64,000 nt of DNA from CAZPAV01 sp964584755 (GCA_964584755.1 CAZPAV010000008.1:1-64000), one strand, 5' to 3'; positions 16,908 to 26,350 are shown, counted from the first letter of the stretch. Notes: generated from the letters alone by a model not told the origin. Translations and numbers: made by a program.

Positions 16908-17498
16908 ATGGTGCGGTACGACGCGCACACGGCCCTCGTCGTCGTCGACGTGCAGAACGACTTCGCCGACCCGGCCGGGGCGCTCGCCGTGGCCGGCGGC
17001 GCCGACATCCTCCCCTTCGTGAACGAGCAGATCGCCGCCGCCCGCGACGCCGGCGCAGTGGTCGCCTACACCCAGGACTGGCATCCGCCCTCGACCCCGC
17101 ACTTCGCCAAGGACGGGGGGATCTGGCCGGTGCACTGCGTCGGTGACACCTGGGGCGCGGAGCTCCACCCCGACCTCCTCGTCGTCGCGGACGCGGTTCG
17201 CGTCCGGAAGGGAACCGGGGGCGAGGACGGATACTCCGGGTTCACGGTGCGTGATCCGAGGAGCGGCGAGGAGCGGCCCACCGGGCTCGGGGACGCCCTG
17301 CGGGGACGGGACGTCACCGACGTCGTCGTCCTCGGCCTCGCCACCGACTACTGCGTCAAGGACACCGCCCTGGACGCCGCCCGACTCGGCTTCCGGACCA
17401 CGCTCCTCGCCGACGGTGTCCGGGCGGTGAACCTCCGGCCCGGAGACGGGGCGCGTGCGGTCGCCGTCCTGTGCGGGGCCGGCGTCACGATCGAGTAG
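16908..17498 (+). CDS. pncA: Nicotinamidase
   Basis: The 196-residue isochorismatase-fold protein converts nicotinamide to nicotinate. The catalytic triad is Asp14 in VVDVQNDF, a lysine in VRVRKGTGG near 100 and the cysteine in ATDYCVKDTA near 149. Metal ligands are in TQDWHPPSTPHFA. The convergent neighbour at 17519 encodes the next enzyme of the salvage route, nicotinate phosphoribosyltransferase. Confidence 0.92.
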   Translation: MVRYDAHTALVVVDVQNDFADPAGALAVAGGADILPFVNEQIAAARDAGAVVAYTQDWHPPSTPHFAKDGGIWPVHCVGDTWGAELHPDLLVVADAVRVRKGTGGEDGYSGFTVRDPRSGEERPTGLGDALRGRDVTDVVVLGLATDYCVKDTALDAARLGFRTTLLADGVRAVNLRPGDGARAVAVLCGAGVTIE

Positions 17499-17518
17499 GG
17501 ACGGGCCGGCGCCGCCGG

Positions 17519-19090
17519 TCAGCCGCCTCCGGGCTCCTCGGCGCGGGCCCGGGCGACGAGCTCCTCCTGGAGGGCCCGCATCCGGTCCGTGATCGAGACG
17601 TGGTACCGATGCGGGTTGACGAGCCGGCGGACGCCGGGGTCGAGTCGCTCCAGGTCGGCACGCCGCCGGGCGCGCAGCACCTCGAGGGGCTCGGGCTCCC
17701 CGACCGGGGCCCCCCGGTGGAAGACGACGTCGTGGAGCTCCTCGATCCCGCCGATCTCCCCCGCCTCGAGGACCCGCGTGACCCCGGCCCGGTGCGGGTG
17801 ATGGAGCACGATCGGTCCCGTGGGATCGGCTTCCTCCTCGTAGGTGGCGACCACGTCGGCGGTGGCGAGGCCACGGGTGTCGTAGATGCGCCAGACCCGT
17901 TTCCGTCCCGGGATCGGCATCTTCTCCGGCGAGTCGGAGATCTTGATGGCCGGGAGCCAGCCACCGTCGCCGTCCCCGAGGGCGACGAGCTTGTACACGC
18001 CGTCGAGGGCGGAGTGGCCGTGGGAGGTGATCAGTCGGGTCCCCACCCCGTAGACGAGACGCCGTACGAGGGCGGCGGGATCCACCCCGTAACGGGGAGC
18101 CTCCTCGTCGATCTGGGAGAGGATCTGCCACAGGGCGAGCTCGTCGAGCTCGCTGGAGAGGACGATGGCGACGTCTCCGAACCCGGCCTCGTCGAGCATC
18201 GCGGCCGCCCGAATGGCGAGGTACGCCAGGTCTCCCGAGTCGAGTCGGATCCCCACCGGCTCGTACCCCCGCGCGCGCAGCTCGCGGAAGACGGTGATGG
18301 CGTGGGGGACCCCGCTCTCGAGTGTGTCGACGGTGTCGACGAGGAGCACGCACTCCTCGGGGTAGGCGGCGGCGTAGGCGCGAAAGGCACCGAGCTCCCC
18401 CTCGCCCATCGCCATGAACGCCTGCACCATCGAGTGGGCATGGGTCCCCTTCGGGTCGATCCCCAGCGCGTGGGAGAGCCCTACGACGCTGGTGAAGGCG
18501 GCTCCTCCCACCAGCGCCGCCCGCGCCCCGGCGTTGGCGCCGGTGTCGGGGCCGCGGCGGAGGCCGAACTCGAGGACCGGTCGACCCCGTCCGGCCTCGT
18601 CGATCCGGGAGGCCTTCGTGGCGACGAGCGTGGCGTAGTTGAGGTGGTTCAGCAGCGAGGTCTCGAGGATCTGGGCCATCGCCAACGGCCCCTCCACCAT
18701 CACGATCGGGGCGTGGGCGTGGACGATGCGGCCCTCCGGGACGGCGCGCACGAGGATCTCCCCGAAATGGCCGTGCTCGGCCAGCCAGTCGAGGAACCTC
18801 CCGTCGAATCGGGGGCTCCCCGACGGCGTTCGCTGACTCCGCAGCTCGTCGAGGTCCTCGGTCCGGAACCGTACCCGCTGCATCCAGTCGAGGAGCCAGC
18901 CGAGACCGGCCGCCACGCAGTACCCCGCCTGGTGCTCCCCGTAGTCGGGGTAGTGCCGGAAGAAGTAGTCGAAGCGGGCGGGCCGCGCCGCGATGCCCTG
19001 CTTCCAGTAGAGCTGGGCCATCGTGAGCTGGTACTGGTCGGTGAAGAGGATGCCCTCACAGAGGTCACGACGTCGGACCGGTTCCGTCAT
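17519..19090 (-). CDS. pncB: Nicotinate phosphoribosyltransferase
   Basis: The 523-residue enzyme makes nicotinate mononucleotide. It starts with TDQYQLTMAQLYWKQG, has EFGLRRGPDTGANAGARAA and GTHAHSMVQAF (phosphate and histidine loops), and the PRPP-binding GIRLDSGDLAYLA. At 523 residues it is longer than the common form of about 400-450, because of an extended C-terminal region. ATG at 19090 directly follows GGAGGGAGG. It forms a tail-to-tail pair with pncA, 20 bases apart. Confidence 0.92.
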   Translation of the reverse strand: MTEPVRRRDLCEGILFTDQYQLTMAQLYWKQGIAARPARFDYFFRHYPDYGEHQAGYCVAAGLGWLLDWMQRVRFRTEDLDELRSQRTPSGSPRFDGRFLDWLAEHGHFGEILVRAVPEGRIVHAHAPIVMVEGPLAMAQILETSLLNHLNYATLVATKASRIDEAGRGRPVLEFGLRRGPDTGANAGARAALVGGAAFTSVVGLSHALGIDPKGTHAHSMVQAFMAMGEGELGAFRAYAAAYPEECVLLVDTVDTLESGVPHAITVFRELRARGYEPVGIRLDSGDLAYLAIRAAAMLDEAGFGDVAIVLSSELDELALWQILSQIDEEAPRYGVDPAALVRRLVYGVGTRLITSHGHSALDGVYKLVALGDGDGGWLPAIKISDSPEKMPIPGRKRVWRIYDTRGLATADVVATYEEEADPTGPIVLHHPHRAGVTRVLEAGEIGGIEELHDVVFHRGAPVGEPEPLEVLRARRRADLERLDPGVRRLVNPHRYHVSITDRMRALQEELVARARAEEPGGG

Positions 19091-19118
19091 CCTCCCTCCT
19101 CGCTGCCCGATACCGGGA

Positions 19119-20507
19119 TCAGGCGACGACTCCCCCCTCGGTCATGGGCCGCACGTCGAGCGCCTTGTCGAGCTCGTCGGGAGGGAGCACCGCCATCTCG
19201 AGCGCCACGTCACGGACGCCGCGATTCTCGGCGAACGCCTTCTTCGTGATCTCCGCCACCTTGTCGTAGCCGATGTGCGGCACGAGCGCCGTGGCGACGA
19301 TGGCGTTCTGGTCGAGGAGCCACGCCGCCCGCTCCTCGTTCGCCACGATGCCCCGAATGGTCTTCTCCTCGAGCACACGGGCGCCGGCGGCGAGCAACTC
19401 GATCGACTCCATGAGGTCGTGGGCGAGCACGGGCATCATGACGTTGAGCTCGAAGTTGCCGTTGGCGCCGCACCAGGCGATGGTGACGTCATTGCCGGCG
19501 ACCTGCGCCGCGATCTGCATGACCGCCTCCGGGATGACCGGGTTGATCTTCCCCGGCATGATCGACGAGCCGGGTTGCAGGGAGGGGAGGACGATCTCGC
19601 CGATGCCGTTGCGGGGGCCCGACGAGAGCCAGCGCAGGTCGTTGACGATCTTGAAGAGGGAGACGGCGACGGTCTTCAGCGCCCCCGAGGCGCTCACCGC
19701 CGCGTCCTTGGCGGCCTGAGCCTCGAAGTGGTTCCGCGCCTCGACGAAGGCGTATCCGGTGCGCTCGGCCATGATGGCGATCGCCCGGGCGGCGAAGCCC
19801 GCCGGCGCGTTGAGCCCCGTGCCCACGGCGGTCCCCCCGAGCGCGAGCTCGCGGAGCTCGGGAAGCACCTTCTCGATCCGCGCCACGCCGTTGCACACCT
19901 GGGCTGCGTACCCGGAGAACTCCTGACCCAGCCGGATCGGCGTGGCGTCCTGGAGGTGGGTCCGCCCCGACTTGAGCACCCCGTCGAACTCGACGGCCTT
20001 CGCCTCGAGACTCTCGGCGAGACGCCGCAGGGCGGGGAGGAGATCCTCCTCCATGGCGGCCACCGCGGCGACGTGGATGGCGGTCGGGATGACGTCGTTG
20101 GAGGACTGTCCGGCGTTGACGTGGTCGTTGGGGTGGACGAGCTTGCTCCCCAGCTCGCCGCCGAGGATCTCCGTCGCCCGGTTGGCGATGACCTCGTTGG
20201 CGTTCATGTTCGTCGAGGTGCCCGACCCGGTCTGGAAGACGTCCAGTACGAACTGATCGTCGAGCCGTCCCTCCATGACCTCCTCGGCGGCACGAACGAT
20301 CGCCCCGGCCTTCTCGGCGTCGAGATGGCCGAGCTCCTCGTTCGCCTGGGCCGCGGCGGCCTTGACGAGGCCGAGGGCCCAGATGAACCGACGTCCGAAA
20401 CGCAGACCGGAGATCGGGAAGTTCTCGACGGCCCGCTGGGTCGAGGCCCCGTAGTAGGCGCCGTCGGGGACCTGGACCTCACCCATGGAATCTCGTTCGA
20501 TGCGCAT
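19119..20507 (-). CDS. fumC: Fumarase, class II
   Basis: The 462-residue enzyme of the TCA cycle has TGSGTSTNMNANEVIANRA near 100, the HPNDHVNAGQSSNDVIPTA catalytic region, and the superfamily signature GSSIMPGKINPVIPEAV. The last motif resembles aspartate ammonia-lyases, but actinobacterial fumarases also carry this variant. ATG at 20507 has GAGGAG upstream; longer in-frame starts were rejected because they give low-complexity sequence. Aspartase activity cannot be fully excluded. Confidence 0.85.
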   Translation of the reverse strand: MRIERDSMGEVQVPDGAYYGASTQRAVENFPISGLRFGRRFIWALGLVKAAAAQANEELGHLDAEKAGAIVRAAEEVMEGRLDDQFVLDVFQTGSGTSTNMNANEVIANRATEILGGELGSKLVHPNDHVNAGQSSNDVIPTAIHVAAVAAMEEDLLPALRRLAESLEAKAVEFDGVLKSGRTHLQDATPIRLGQEFSGYAAQVCNGVARIEKVLPELRELALGGTAVGTGLNAPAGFAARAIAIMAERTGYAFVEARNHFEAQAAKDAAVSASGALKTVAVSLFKIVNDLRWLSSGPRNGIGEIVLPSLQPGSSIMPGKINPVIPEAVMQIAAQVAGNDVTIAWCGANGNFELNVMMPVLAHDLMESIELLAAGARVLEEKTIRGIVANEERAAWLLDQNAIVATALVPHIGYDKVAEITKKAFAENRGVRDVALEMAVLPPDELDKALDVRPMTEGGVVA

Positions 20508-20537
20508 GACACGCTCCTCGGGGGATCTGGGATGCTT

Positions 20538-20560
20538 CCGCGTCGAGGTTAGCGACGCGG
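20538..20560 (-). promoter_or_regulatory. Dyad around a TAACCT box upstream of fumC
   Basis: Arms CCGCGTCG (20538-20545) and CGACGCGG (20553-20560) flank seven bases that on the minus strand contain TAACCT, a hexamer also found before the first sufC. A start about 35-40 bases before fumC fits. The dyad could be an operator. Confidence 0.35.
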
Positions 20561-20577
20561 TCCGAGGGGCCGGTAGG

Positions 20578-20600
20578 GTCGGGCGACCCATGGGCCCGAC
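20578..20600 (-). terminator. Putative hairpin after the second suf block
   Basis: GTCGGGC (20578-20584) pairs with GCCCGAC (20594-20600) around nine bases, about 60 bases beyond the sufC stop. There is no T-run. Confidence 0.3.
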
Positions 20601-20661
20601 GGACCGGCGTGCCCGGCACGTCCCGGCGGAGCCGGTGGCGGATCGGGCGTGACCCCCGGTC

Positions 20662-21378
20662 TCAACGGAAGCTCTCGTACCCCTCGGTCTCGAGCCGTTC
20701 CGCCAGCTCCGGTCCACCCGACGCCACGATCCGCCCGGCCACCATGACGTGGACGCGATCCGGCCGCATGTGCCGCAGGATCCGGCTGTAGTGGGTGATC
20801 ACGAGGATGCCGAGACGTGGGCTTCGCAACCGTTCCACCATCTCCGCCACCTCGCGCACCGCGTCGACGTCGAGGCCGGAGTCGATCTCGTCGAGCACGG
20901 CGGCCCTGGGATCCGTCACCGCGAGCTGGAACATCTCCGAGCGCTTCTTCTCGCCGCCCGACAGGCCCACGTTCACGGGTCGGGTGAGGAACGGTTCCAT
21001 GCGCAGACGGGCGACGGCGTCGGCGACCCGGGCGCGGAACGCCGGCTCGTCGATCGCCACCTGCGCCATCTCCTCGAGCAGGTCGGTGAGGGTGACCCCG
21101 GGGATCTCGATCGGGTACTGGAACGCCTGGAACAGGCCGAGTCGCGCCCGCTCGTCCACCGGGAGGCCGAGGAGCGGCTCACCGGCGACGCGGGCGCTGC
21201 CCGAGGCCACGTACTCCTCCTTGCCGGTGAGCACGTGACACAGCGTCGACTTCCCCGACCCGTTGGGACCCATGAGCGCGTGGACCTCGCCGAAGGGAAC
21301 GACGAGATCCACGCCGTGGAGGATCTCGAGATCCCCGAGACGGGCGGTGAGCCCCTCGGTGGCGAGGGCCGGGGTCAC
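20662..21378 (-). CDS. sufC: SufC, Fe-S cluster assembly ATPase (second copy)
   Basis: The 238-residue ATPase has Walker A GPNGSGKST, Q-loop FQYPIEIPGVT, signature LSGGEKKRSEM and Walker B AAVLDEIDSGLDVDAV, so it is also SufC-type and looks active. It differs clearly from the copy at 14384, for example in the helical segment after the Q-loop. GTG at 21378 overlaps the Rieske gene stop as GTGA, putting it in one operon with sufD. It is the likely direct partner of SufD and SufB. Confidence 0.9.
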   Translation of the reverse strand: MTPALATEGLTARLGDLEILHGVDLVVPFGEVHALMGPNGSGKSTLCHVLTGKEEYVASGSARVAGEPLLGLPVDERARLGLFQAFQYPIEIPGVTLTDLLEEMAQVAIDEPAFRARVADAVARLRMEPFLTRPVNVGLSGGEKKRSEMFQLAVTDPRAAVLDEIDSGLDVDAVREVAEMVERLRSPRLGILVITHYSRILRHMRPDRVHVMVAGRIVASGGPELAERLETEGYESFR

Positions 21379-21695
21379 GCGTCCCCCTCCTCGGTGAGGA
21401 CGAGGTAGACGTCGCCGTCCCGCACCTCGGCGACGTACACGGGAACCGGCCGGGTCGCCGGCAGCGAGTGAGGCACCCCCGTGCGCAGATCGAACTCGGA
21501 GCCGTGACGGGGACACTCCACCTCGCCGTCGAAGACCTCCCCCTCGGCGAGGGATGCCTCGGCGTGGCTGCAGCGGTCCCCGAGCGCGTACACGTCGTCG
21601 CCGATGCGGAACACCGCCACCCGGTGGCCGGACACCTCGACGCGGACGCCGCGTCCCTCGGGGAGATCGCCCAAGGGGCCGACCCGAACCTCCAT
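21375..21695 (-). CDS. Rieske-type [2Fe-2S] ferredoxin
   Basis: The 106-residue protein has the two Rieske motifs CSHAEASL and CPRHGSEFD, giving two Cys and two His ligands for a [2Fe-2S] cluster. It resembles the small ferredoxin subunits of ring-hydroxylating dioxygenases and NirD. Such a gene is found inside several actinobacterial suf operons, where it may supply electrons for assembly. Its ATG overlaps the sufD stop (TGATG), and its stop overlaps the sufC start. Confidence 0.88.
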   Translation of the reverse strand: MEVRVGPLGDLPEGRGVRVEVSGHRVAVFRIGDDVYALGDRCSHAEASLAEGEVFDGEVECPRHGSEFDLRTGVPHSLPATRPVPVYVAEVRDGDVYLVLTEEGDA

Positions 21696-22969
21696 CACAC
21701 CCTCCCCGCTTCCTGCGCGGCGACGTACTTGGCGTTGATCCGCTCCCGCAGCGGCGGCACGAGGCCGGGGACCGGCAGCCTGGCGAGCGCCTCCTCGAAG
21801 AAGCCTCGCACCTGGAGGCGGTCGGCGCGCTCGCGGGGCAGACCCCGGCTCATGAGGTAGTACCGCTGGTCCTCGTCGAGGGGCCCCACGGTGGAGCCGT
21901 GACCGCAACGAACGTCGTTGGCGAGGATCTCGAGGTTGGGAACGGATTGGGCCGAGGCACCGTCGGCGAGGATGAGGTTCCGGTTCGTCTGGAACGCCTC
22001 GGTCTTCTGGGCGTCGGCCTCGATCCGGATCATCCCGGTGAACACCGAGTCGGCCTCGTCCTCGACCGCGCCCTTGAGGAACATGTCCGAGCGGGTCCGG
22101 GGCCCGACGTGACGGATGAAGTACCGGTAGTCGAGTGTCTGATGGCCGTCCCCGAAGTACGCTCCCACGATCCGGGCCTCGGACCCGGCGCCCTCCAGGT
22201 CGATGCCGAGGTGCCACCGGGAGAGACGGCCACCGAGCCCCACCTCGCCGAAGGCGAGGGAGGCGTCCCGCTCGAGCAGGATCCGGGCCTGCCCCAGGGA
22301 CCACGTCGCCCCGCCCCATCCCTGGACGACGGTGAGCGCGAGCCGGGCGTCCGCGCCGACACGGGCGACGAGCTGGGGAACCACGAGGACGGTGTCGGTC
22401 GGTCGGGAGTGATAGGTGACGACGACCGATCCCTCAGCTCCGGGAGCGGCGTCGACGAGCACCCGGGGGAAGATGGCGAGGCCGTCGCCCGTCGCCTCGA
22501 CGTCGACGTGCACCGGCCCCTCGAGTGCCTTCCCCGCGGCCCCGTGCACCAGGACGCCCTCCCCGCCGAAGGCCTCGTGAGCGGCGGCGAACCGGTCGAG
22601 ATCGACCGGGATCCCGGCGACGTCCAACACCGCGCGCACCTGCTCCGCGGCCTCGGGATCGTCCAGGGGCTGGACCGTCCACCCGTCCCGCTCCTCGATC
22701 TCGTCTCGGGGCGTGCCGTCCACGATCGCGGCCCGGAGGGTCGGACCGATCGCCGTTCCCAGCTCCTCCCCCGCCGGGGATCCGGGACCGTCGGGGAGGA
22801 CGAACTCGCCGAGATCGAGGTCGAGATCGACGTACCGCCAGACCTCCTCCTTCGGTGACGGCATCGGGAGCTCCTCGAAGCGGGCGAACGCCCGGGAGCG
22901 CCGCTCCCGGCGCCACGGTGCGTCGCCGTGAAGGCGCGTCTCCACGCCGCTTCGGTCGAGTCCCGGCAC
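21695..22969 (-). CDS. sufD: SufD, Fe-S cluster scaffold subunit
   Basis: The 424-residue protein has the right-handed beta-helix core of SufB/SufD and the C-terminal helical part with RCGHGSTVGPLDEDQRYYLMSRGL. The N-terminus has KEEVWRYVDLDLDLGEF, typical of SufD. It pairs with SufB and SufC. GTG at 22969 has AGGAAGGA upstream. sufB, normally adjacent, is about 7 kb away. Confidence 0.88.
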   Translation of the reverse strand: MPGLDRSGVETRLHGDAPWRRERRSRAFARFEELPMPSPKEEVWRYVDLDLDLGEFVLPDGPGSPAGEELGTAIGPTLRAAIVDGTPRDEIEERDGWTVQPLDDPEAAEQVRAVLDVAGIPVDLDRFAAAHEAFGGEGVLVHGAAGKALEGPVHVDVEATGDGLAIFPRVLVDAAPGAEGSVVVTYHSRPTDTVLVVPQLVARVGADARLALTVVQGWGGATWSLGQARILLERDASLAFGEVGLGGRLSRWHLGIDLEGAGSEARIVGAYFGDGHQTLDYRYFIRHVGPRTRSDMFLKGAVEDEADSVFTGMIRIEADAQKTEAFQTNRNLILADGASAQSVPNLEILANDVRCGHGSTVGPLDEDQRYYLMSRGLPRERADRLQVRGFFEEALARLPVPGLVPPLRERINAKYVAAQEAGRV

Positions 22970-22993
22970 GTCCGTCCTTCCTGGTCGCGGCGG

Positions 22994-22999
22994 AGCTTA
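22994..22999 (-). promoter_or_regulatory. TAAGCT, putative -10 box for the sufD operon
   Basis: On the minus strand TAAGCT lies 24 bases before the sufD GTG, giving a short leader of about 18 bases that contains the ribosome site. Confidence 0.35.
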
Positions 23000-23073
23000 C
23001 CGAGGCGACAGGACCTACCCGAAGGCGGGGGTGCGACCGGGGACGGGGCGGTCACGACCCCTCCGCGAGGGGG

Positions 23074-23763
23074 TCACCTGGCGTCGACGAGCGCCCGGGC
23101 ACGGTCGAAGACGGCGTCGAACATCGCCTCGCTCAGCCGTCCCGTGAAGGTGTTCTGCTGGCTGGGGTGGTAGCTGAGCAGGAGCATCGGTCCCTCCCCG
23201 AGCGCCACCTCGACGCCGTGGCCGAAACGGGGCCGCGGTCGCGGCAGGCGCACACCGCGCCGGCCCGCCCAGGACCACACCGCGCCGTACGCGAACGCGC
23301 CCAGCGCGACCACCACCCCGATCCGGGGCAGGAGCGCCAGCTCGGCGTCGAACCACGCGCGGCAGGCGTCGCGCTCGCCGGGCGTGGGTCGGTTTCCGGG
23401 CGGCGCGCAGCGGACGGGAGCGGTGACCCAGGCCCCGGCGAGCCGGAGGCCGTCGCCGCGGCCGACCGAGACGGGCCGGTCGGCGAAACCGGCGCGGTGG
23501 AGGGCTCGGAACAGCCACTCTCCCGAGCGGTCCCCGGTGAACATCCTCCCCGTCCGGTTCGCGCCGTGGGCCGCCGGGGCGAGGCCCACCACGAGGAGCC
23601 GCGCCTCCGGATCCCCGAACCCGGGAACCGGTCGACCCCAGTACTCCTCGTCGCGATAGGCGGCGCGCCGGTCGCGGGCCACCTTCTCGCGCCACGCGAC
23701 GAGACGGGGGCAGCGCCGGCAGGCGACGATGTCGGCGGCGAGGCGTTCGAGTGGGCCGCTCAC
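23074..23763 (-). CDS. Uracil-DNA glycosylase family 5 (UdgB)
   Basis: The 229-residue protein removes deaminated bases from DNA. Motif A is GLAPAAHGANRTGRMFTGD, where family 5 lacks the usual polar catalytic residue, and motif B is SYHPSQQNTFTGRL. Four cysteines for an iron-sulfur cluster are at 15 and 18 (CRRC) and in CAPPGNRPTPGERDAC. GTG at 23763 overlaps the stop of the upstream lipoprotein gene, an odd partner, so the coupling may be only positional. Family 5 occurs in thermophiles, actinobacteria and archaea. Confidence 0.9.
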   Translation of the reverse strand: MSGPLERLAADIVACRRCPRLVAWREKVARDRRAAYRDEEYWGRPVPGFGDPEARLLVVGLAPAAHGANRTGRMFTGDRSGEWLFRALHRAGFADRPVSVGRGDGLRLAGAWVTAPVRCAPPGNRPTPGERDACRAWFDAELALLPRIGVVVALGAFAYGAVWSWAGRRGVRLPRPRPRFGHGVEVALGEGPMLLLSYHPSQQNTFTGRLSEAMFDAVFDRARALVDAR

Positions 23764-25271
23764 CGCGTCGGGAGGGTCGCCGCGTCGTAGCTGCTCGTCG
23801 TGCTCCACAGCATCCACCCCATGTCCCGCGCCTCGGCCGCCGCGGTCACGCCCCGGACCCCCTCCGTGCCGATCTTCCAGGTCTGCAGCCACGGCCGGTA
23901 GTAGCCGAACCCCTCGAGCTTGCGAACGCCCGCATCGAGCGCCTGGCCCACGATCGCCACCGCGTTGGCGTCGGGATCGGCGAAGCCCTTCCAGCCGGGA
24001 CGGTAGTTCGTCGAGTACACCATGGGGCTGAGGACGTCGATGATGCGGGACATGGCCCCCGGCCGCTGCCCGATCCCCTCGTCCGTCCCGCTCTCGAGCG
24101 TGATCGCCAGGACGTTGGCGCCCACGGCGCAACCCATGGGGTCGAGGACCGAGTACGCCCGCTCGAGGAACGCATCGATCGAGGCGACCCGGACCTCCTC
24201 GGTGTACGCGCCGTCGAAGGTCGCGGTCTTGACGGACCCGCCGAACGGGAAGGCGACGTAGTCGAACTGGATCTCGTCGAAACCCCGACGGCACGCCTCC
24301 TCGGCCAGGGAGATGGCGTACTCGAAGGAGGCCGGGTCGCTGGGGTCGAGCCACCGCTTCCCGGCCTTCGTCTCCCAGAGGGCCCCCGTGGCCTCGTCCA
24401 TGACGGCATGGTCCGGCTCCGCCGAGGCGAGGAGCGGATCCTGGAACACGACGATCCGCCCGATCCCGTACAGATCGTGCGCCTCGAGATCGGCGAGGAC
24501 CTGCCCCAGGTCGTACCGCACCGCGACCGCGCCGATCTCGTGGGCCCGGGTCACCTCGGTGTCGTACGGTACCGTGCCCTCCTCGTCCTTGAGGTCGATG
24601 ACGAGCCCGTCGATCCCGGTGAGGTCGGCGAGGGAGAGGATCTCCTGCCAGCGGCTCGGGTCTCCCACCGCGTCGGCGCCCGCCCGCAGCGCCCGGATCC
24701 GCAGGGGATCCATGGTGGTGGCGATCTCGTCGCCGTTGCCGTCCCAGAGGACACGTCCCGGTCGCCACGCGGGCCGGGTGAGCTCGAGCTCGCCGGGGGT
24801 GGCACGCTCGAGGTGGAACCGCCCCTCGTCGTCGCTCGTGGCCTCGACGCCGTTGAGGACGACGTGGACCCCGGGGAGGGCGATGCCCTGGGGCGTCGTC
24901 ACCCGACCGGCGAGGACGACCGGGTCCATGCGGAACTCGATGCGACCCGCCGACGGATACTCCTCGAGGACGGTGGAGGAGGGACGGAATCCGGGCGCGG
25001 TGACGTCGATGGCGAGGGGCCGGCCCGGCCAGGCCACCGTGACCGAGCCCTGGGCGTCGAGGGGGAGGGAGCGCCCGTCGACGAGGACGTTCCCATTCAG
25101 CGCGGTGAGGTCGTCGCCGGCGAGCACGACGATCCGCAGGTGGGGCGATCCGAGCTCGGGTGCCCGGACGGCCCCGCCGGGGTCCGTCGGGAGCGGCCCC
25201 GCACAGGCGGCGACGACGAGGAGGAGCAGCGCCGTCGACGACCGGAGGAGCCGGAGAATGGTACGGGTCAA
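23760..25271 (-). CDS. Lipoprotein with glycoside hydrolase-like TIM barrel (DUF4015-type)
   Basis: The 503-residue protein has a lipoprotein signal ending VVAAC (Cys23), a region with carboxypeptidase-regulatory-like repeats (VTTPQGIALPGVHVVLNGVEATSDDEGRF) and from about 185 a putative glycosidase barrel: IDGLVIDLKDEEGTVPYDT, GRIVVFQDPLLA, and GFDEIQFDYVAFPFGG, the marks of DUF4015. It would act outside the cell on polysaccharide, though no activity is established. The start is TTG at 25271 with GGAG seven bases upstream; no better start is in frame. Confidence 0.82.
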   Translation of the reverse strand: MTRTILRLLRSSTALLLLVVAACAGPLPTDPGGAVRAPELGSPHLRIVVLAGDDLTALNGNVLVDGRSLPLDAQGSVTVAWPGRPLAIDVTAPGFRPSSTVLEEYPSAGRIEFRMDPVVLAGRVTTPQGIALPGVHVVLNGVEATSDDEGRFHLERATPGELELTRPAWRPGRVLWDGNGDEIATTMDPLRIRALRAGADAVGDPSRWQEILSLADLTGIDGLVIDLKDEEGTVPYDTEVTRAHEIGAVAVRYDLGQVLADLEAHDLYGIGRIVVFQDPLLASAEPDHAVMDEATGALWETKAGKRWLDPSDPASFEYAISLAEEACRRGFDEIQFDYVAFPFGGSVKTATFDGAYTEEVRVASIDAFLERAYSVLDPMGCAVGANVLAITLESGTDEGIGQRPGAMSRIIDVLSPMVYSTNYRPGWKGFADPDANAVAIVGQALDAGVRKLEGFGYYRPWLQTWKIGTEGVRGVTAAAEARDMGWMLWSTTSSYDAATLPTR

Positions 25272-25320
25272 GACAGCGCTCCGGGGACGTCCAGCGGCCG
25301 CAGGCTAGTTGGGGAGCGGA

Positions 25321-25349
25321 TTGCCACCTCCCTGCTCTCATGATATGTT
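25321..25349 (+). promoter_or_regulatory. Sigma-70-type promoter of the sigma factor gene
   Basis: TTGCCA (25321-25326), a 17-base spacer and TATGTT (25344-25349) form a good vegetative promoter, the only one in the window with both boxes recognised. It precedes the ATG at 25399 by about 50 bases. Confidence 0.55.
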
Positions 25350-25398
25350 CAAGACGCTCTCCCCCCGACTCGGGGGCACGTACGAGGGAGGGGAGCGG

Positions 25399-26331
25399 AT
25401 GGCGGAGCAAGCCCGCGACACCAGCGTGGCCGATGCGGTCGGCACCTACCTCGAGGCGGTCGCGAACCACGACCTCCTGACCGCCGAGGACGAGGTTCGA
25501 CTCGCCCGGGCCATCGAGGCCGGGCGCCGTGCCGGGCACCGCCTCGACGCCGAGGGCACCACGCTGACTCCCGCCGAGCGGGCCGACCTGTTCCGCCTCG
25601 TCCACGAGGCCGACGAGGCCCGGGCGCACTTCATCCGGGCCAACCTGCGCCTCGTCATCTCGATCGCGAAGCGGTACACGGGTCGCGGGTTGGAGCTGCT
25701 GGACCTCGTCCAGGAGGGGAACCTCGGCCTCATCCGGGCCGTGGAGAAGTTCGACTGGCGCAAGGGCTTCAAGTTCTCCACCTACGCCACGTGGTGGATC
25801 CGCCAGGCCATCACCCGCGGCCTCGGCAACCAGGGGCGAACCATCCGCCTCCCGGTGCACATGGTCGACATCGTCCGGCTCGTGCAGGAGACCGAGATCT
25901 CGCTCCAGAAGCGGCTCCATCACCCACCGACCGTCGAGGAGATCGCCGAGGTGAGCGGCATCGACCGCGAGAAGGTCGAGGCCGCCCTCGCCGCCCCGGG
26001 GGACACCGTCTCCCTCGAGCGCCCCGTCGGCGAGGACGGGGAGGCGGAGTTGGGCGACTTCGTGGAGGACGTCCACACCCCCGATCCCTTCCTCATCGTC
26101 GCCGAGGCGGCCCGACGCGAGGGTCTCCTACGGGCGCTCCAGATGCTCGACGAGCGAGAGCGGACGGTCATCGTCCTCCGCTACGGCCTCGACGGCGAGG
26201 CTCCTCGCACCCTCTCCGACGTGGGAGCCACCCTGGGAGTCACCCGCGAGCGGGTCCGGCAGCTCGAGACGCGGGCCCTCGGGAAGCTCCGCCATCCGAG
26301 TTGCCGGTACGACCTCGAGTCCCTCCTCTGA
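25399..26331 (+). CDS. RpoD-family sigma factor (group 1/2)
   Basis: The 310-residue protein has region 1.2 (VADAVGTYLEAVANHDLLTAEDEVRLARAI), region 2 (NLRLVISIAKRYTGRGLELLDLVQEG and FSTYATWWIRQAI), region 3 and region 4.2 (VTRERVRQLETRALGKLRHPS). It lacks the long region 1.1 of many housekeeping factors, and so may be a SigB-like group 2 factor. ATG at 25399 has GGGAGGGG upstream; the in-frame ATG at 25345 lies inside the promoter. Whether this is the main sigma factor cannot be told from this window. Confidence 0.92.
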   Translation: MAEQARDTSVADAVGTYLEAVANHDLLTAEDEVRLARAIEAGRRAGHRLDAEGTTLTPAERADLFRLVHEADEARAHFIRANLRLVISIAKRYTGRGLELLDLVQEGNLGLIRAVEKFDWRKGFKFSTYATWWIRQAITRGLGNQGRTIRLPVHMVDIVRLVQETEISLQKRLHHPPTVEEIAEVSGIDREKVEAALAAPGDTVSLERPVGEDGEAELGDFVEDVHTPDPFLIVAEAARREGLLRALQMLDERERTVIVLRYGLDGEAPRTLSDVGATLGVTRERVRQLETRALGKLRHPSCRYDLESLL

Positions 26332-26350
26332 GATCCGGTCGCCCCGCCGC

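Noticed and set aside
23764..26076. N-terminal part of a 1000-codon minus-strand open frame ending in the uracil-DNA glycosylase
   Set aside because: It runs antisense through the sigma factor and in another frame through the lipoprotein; only the last 229 codons show family motifs.
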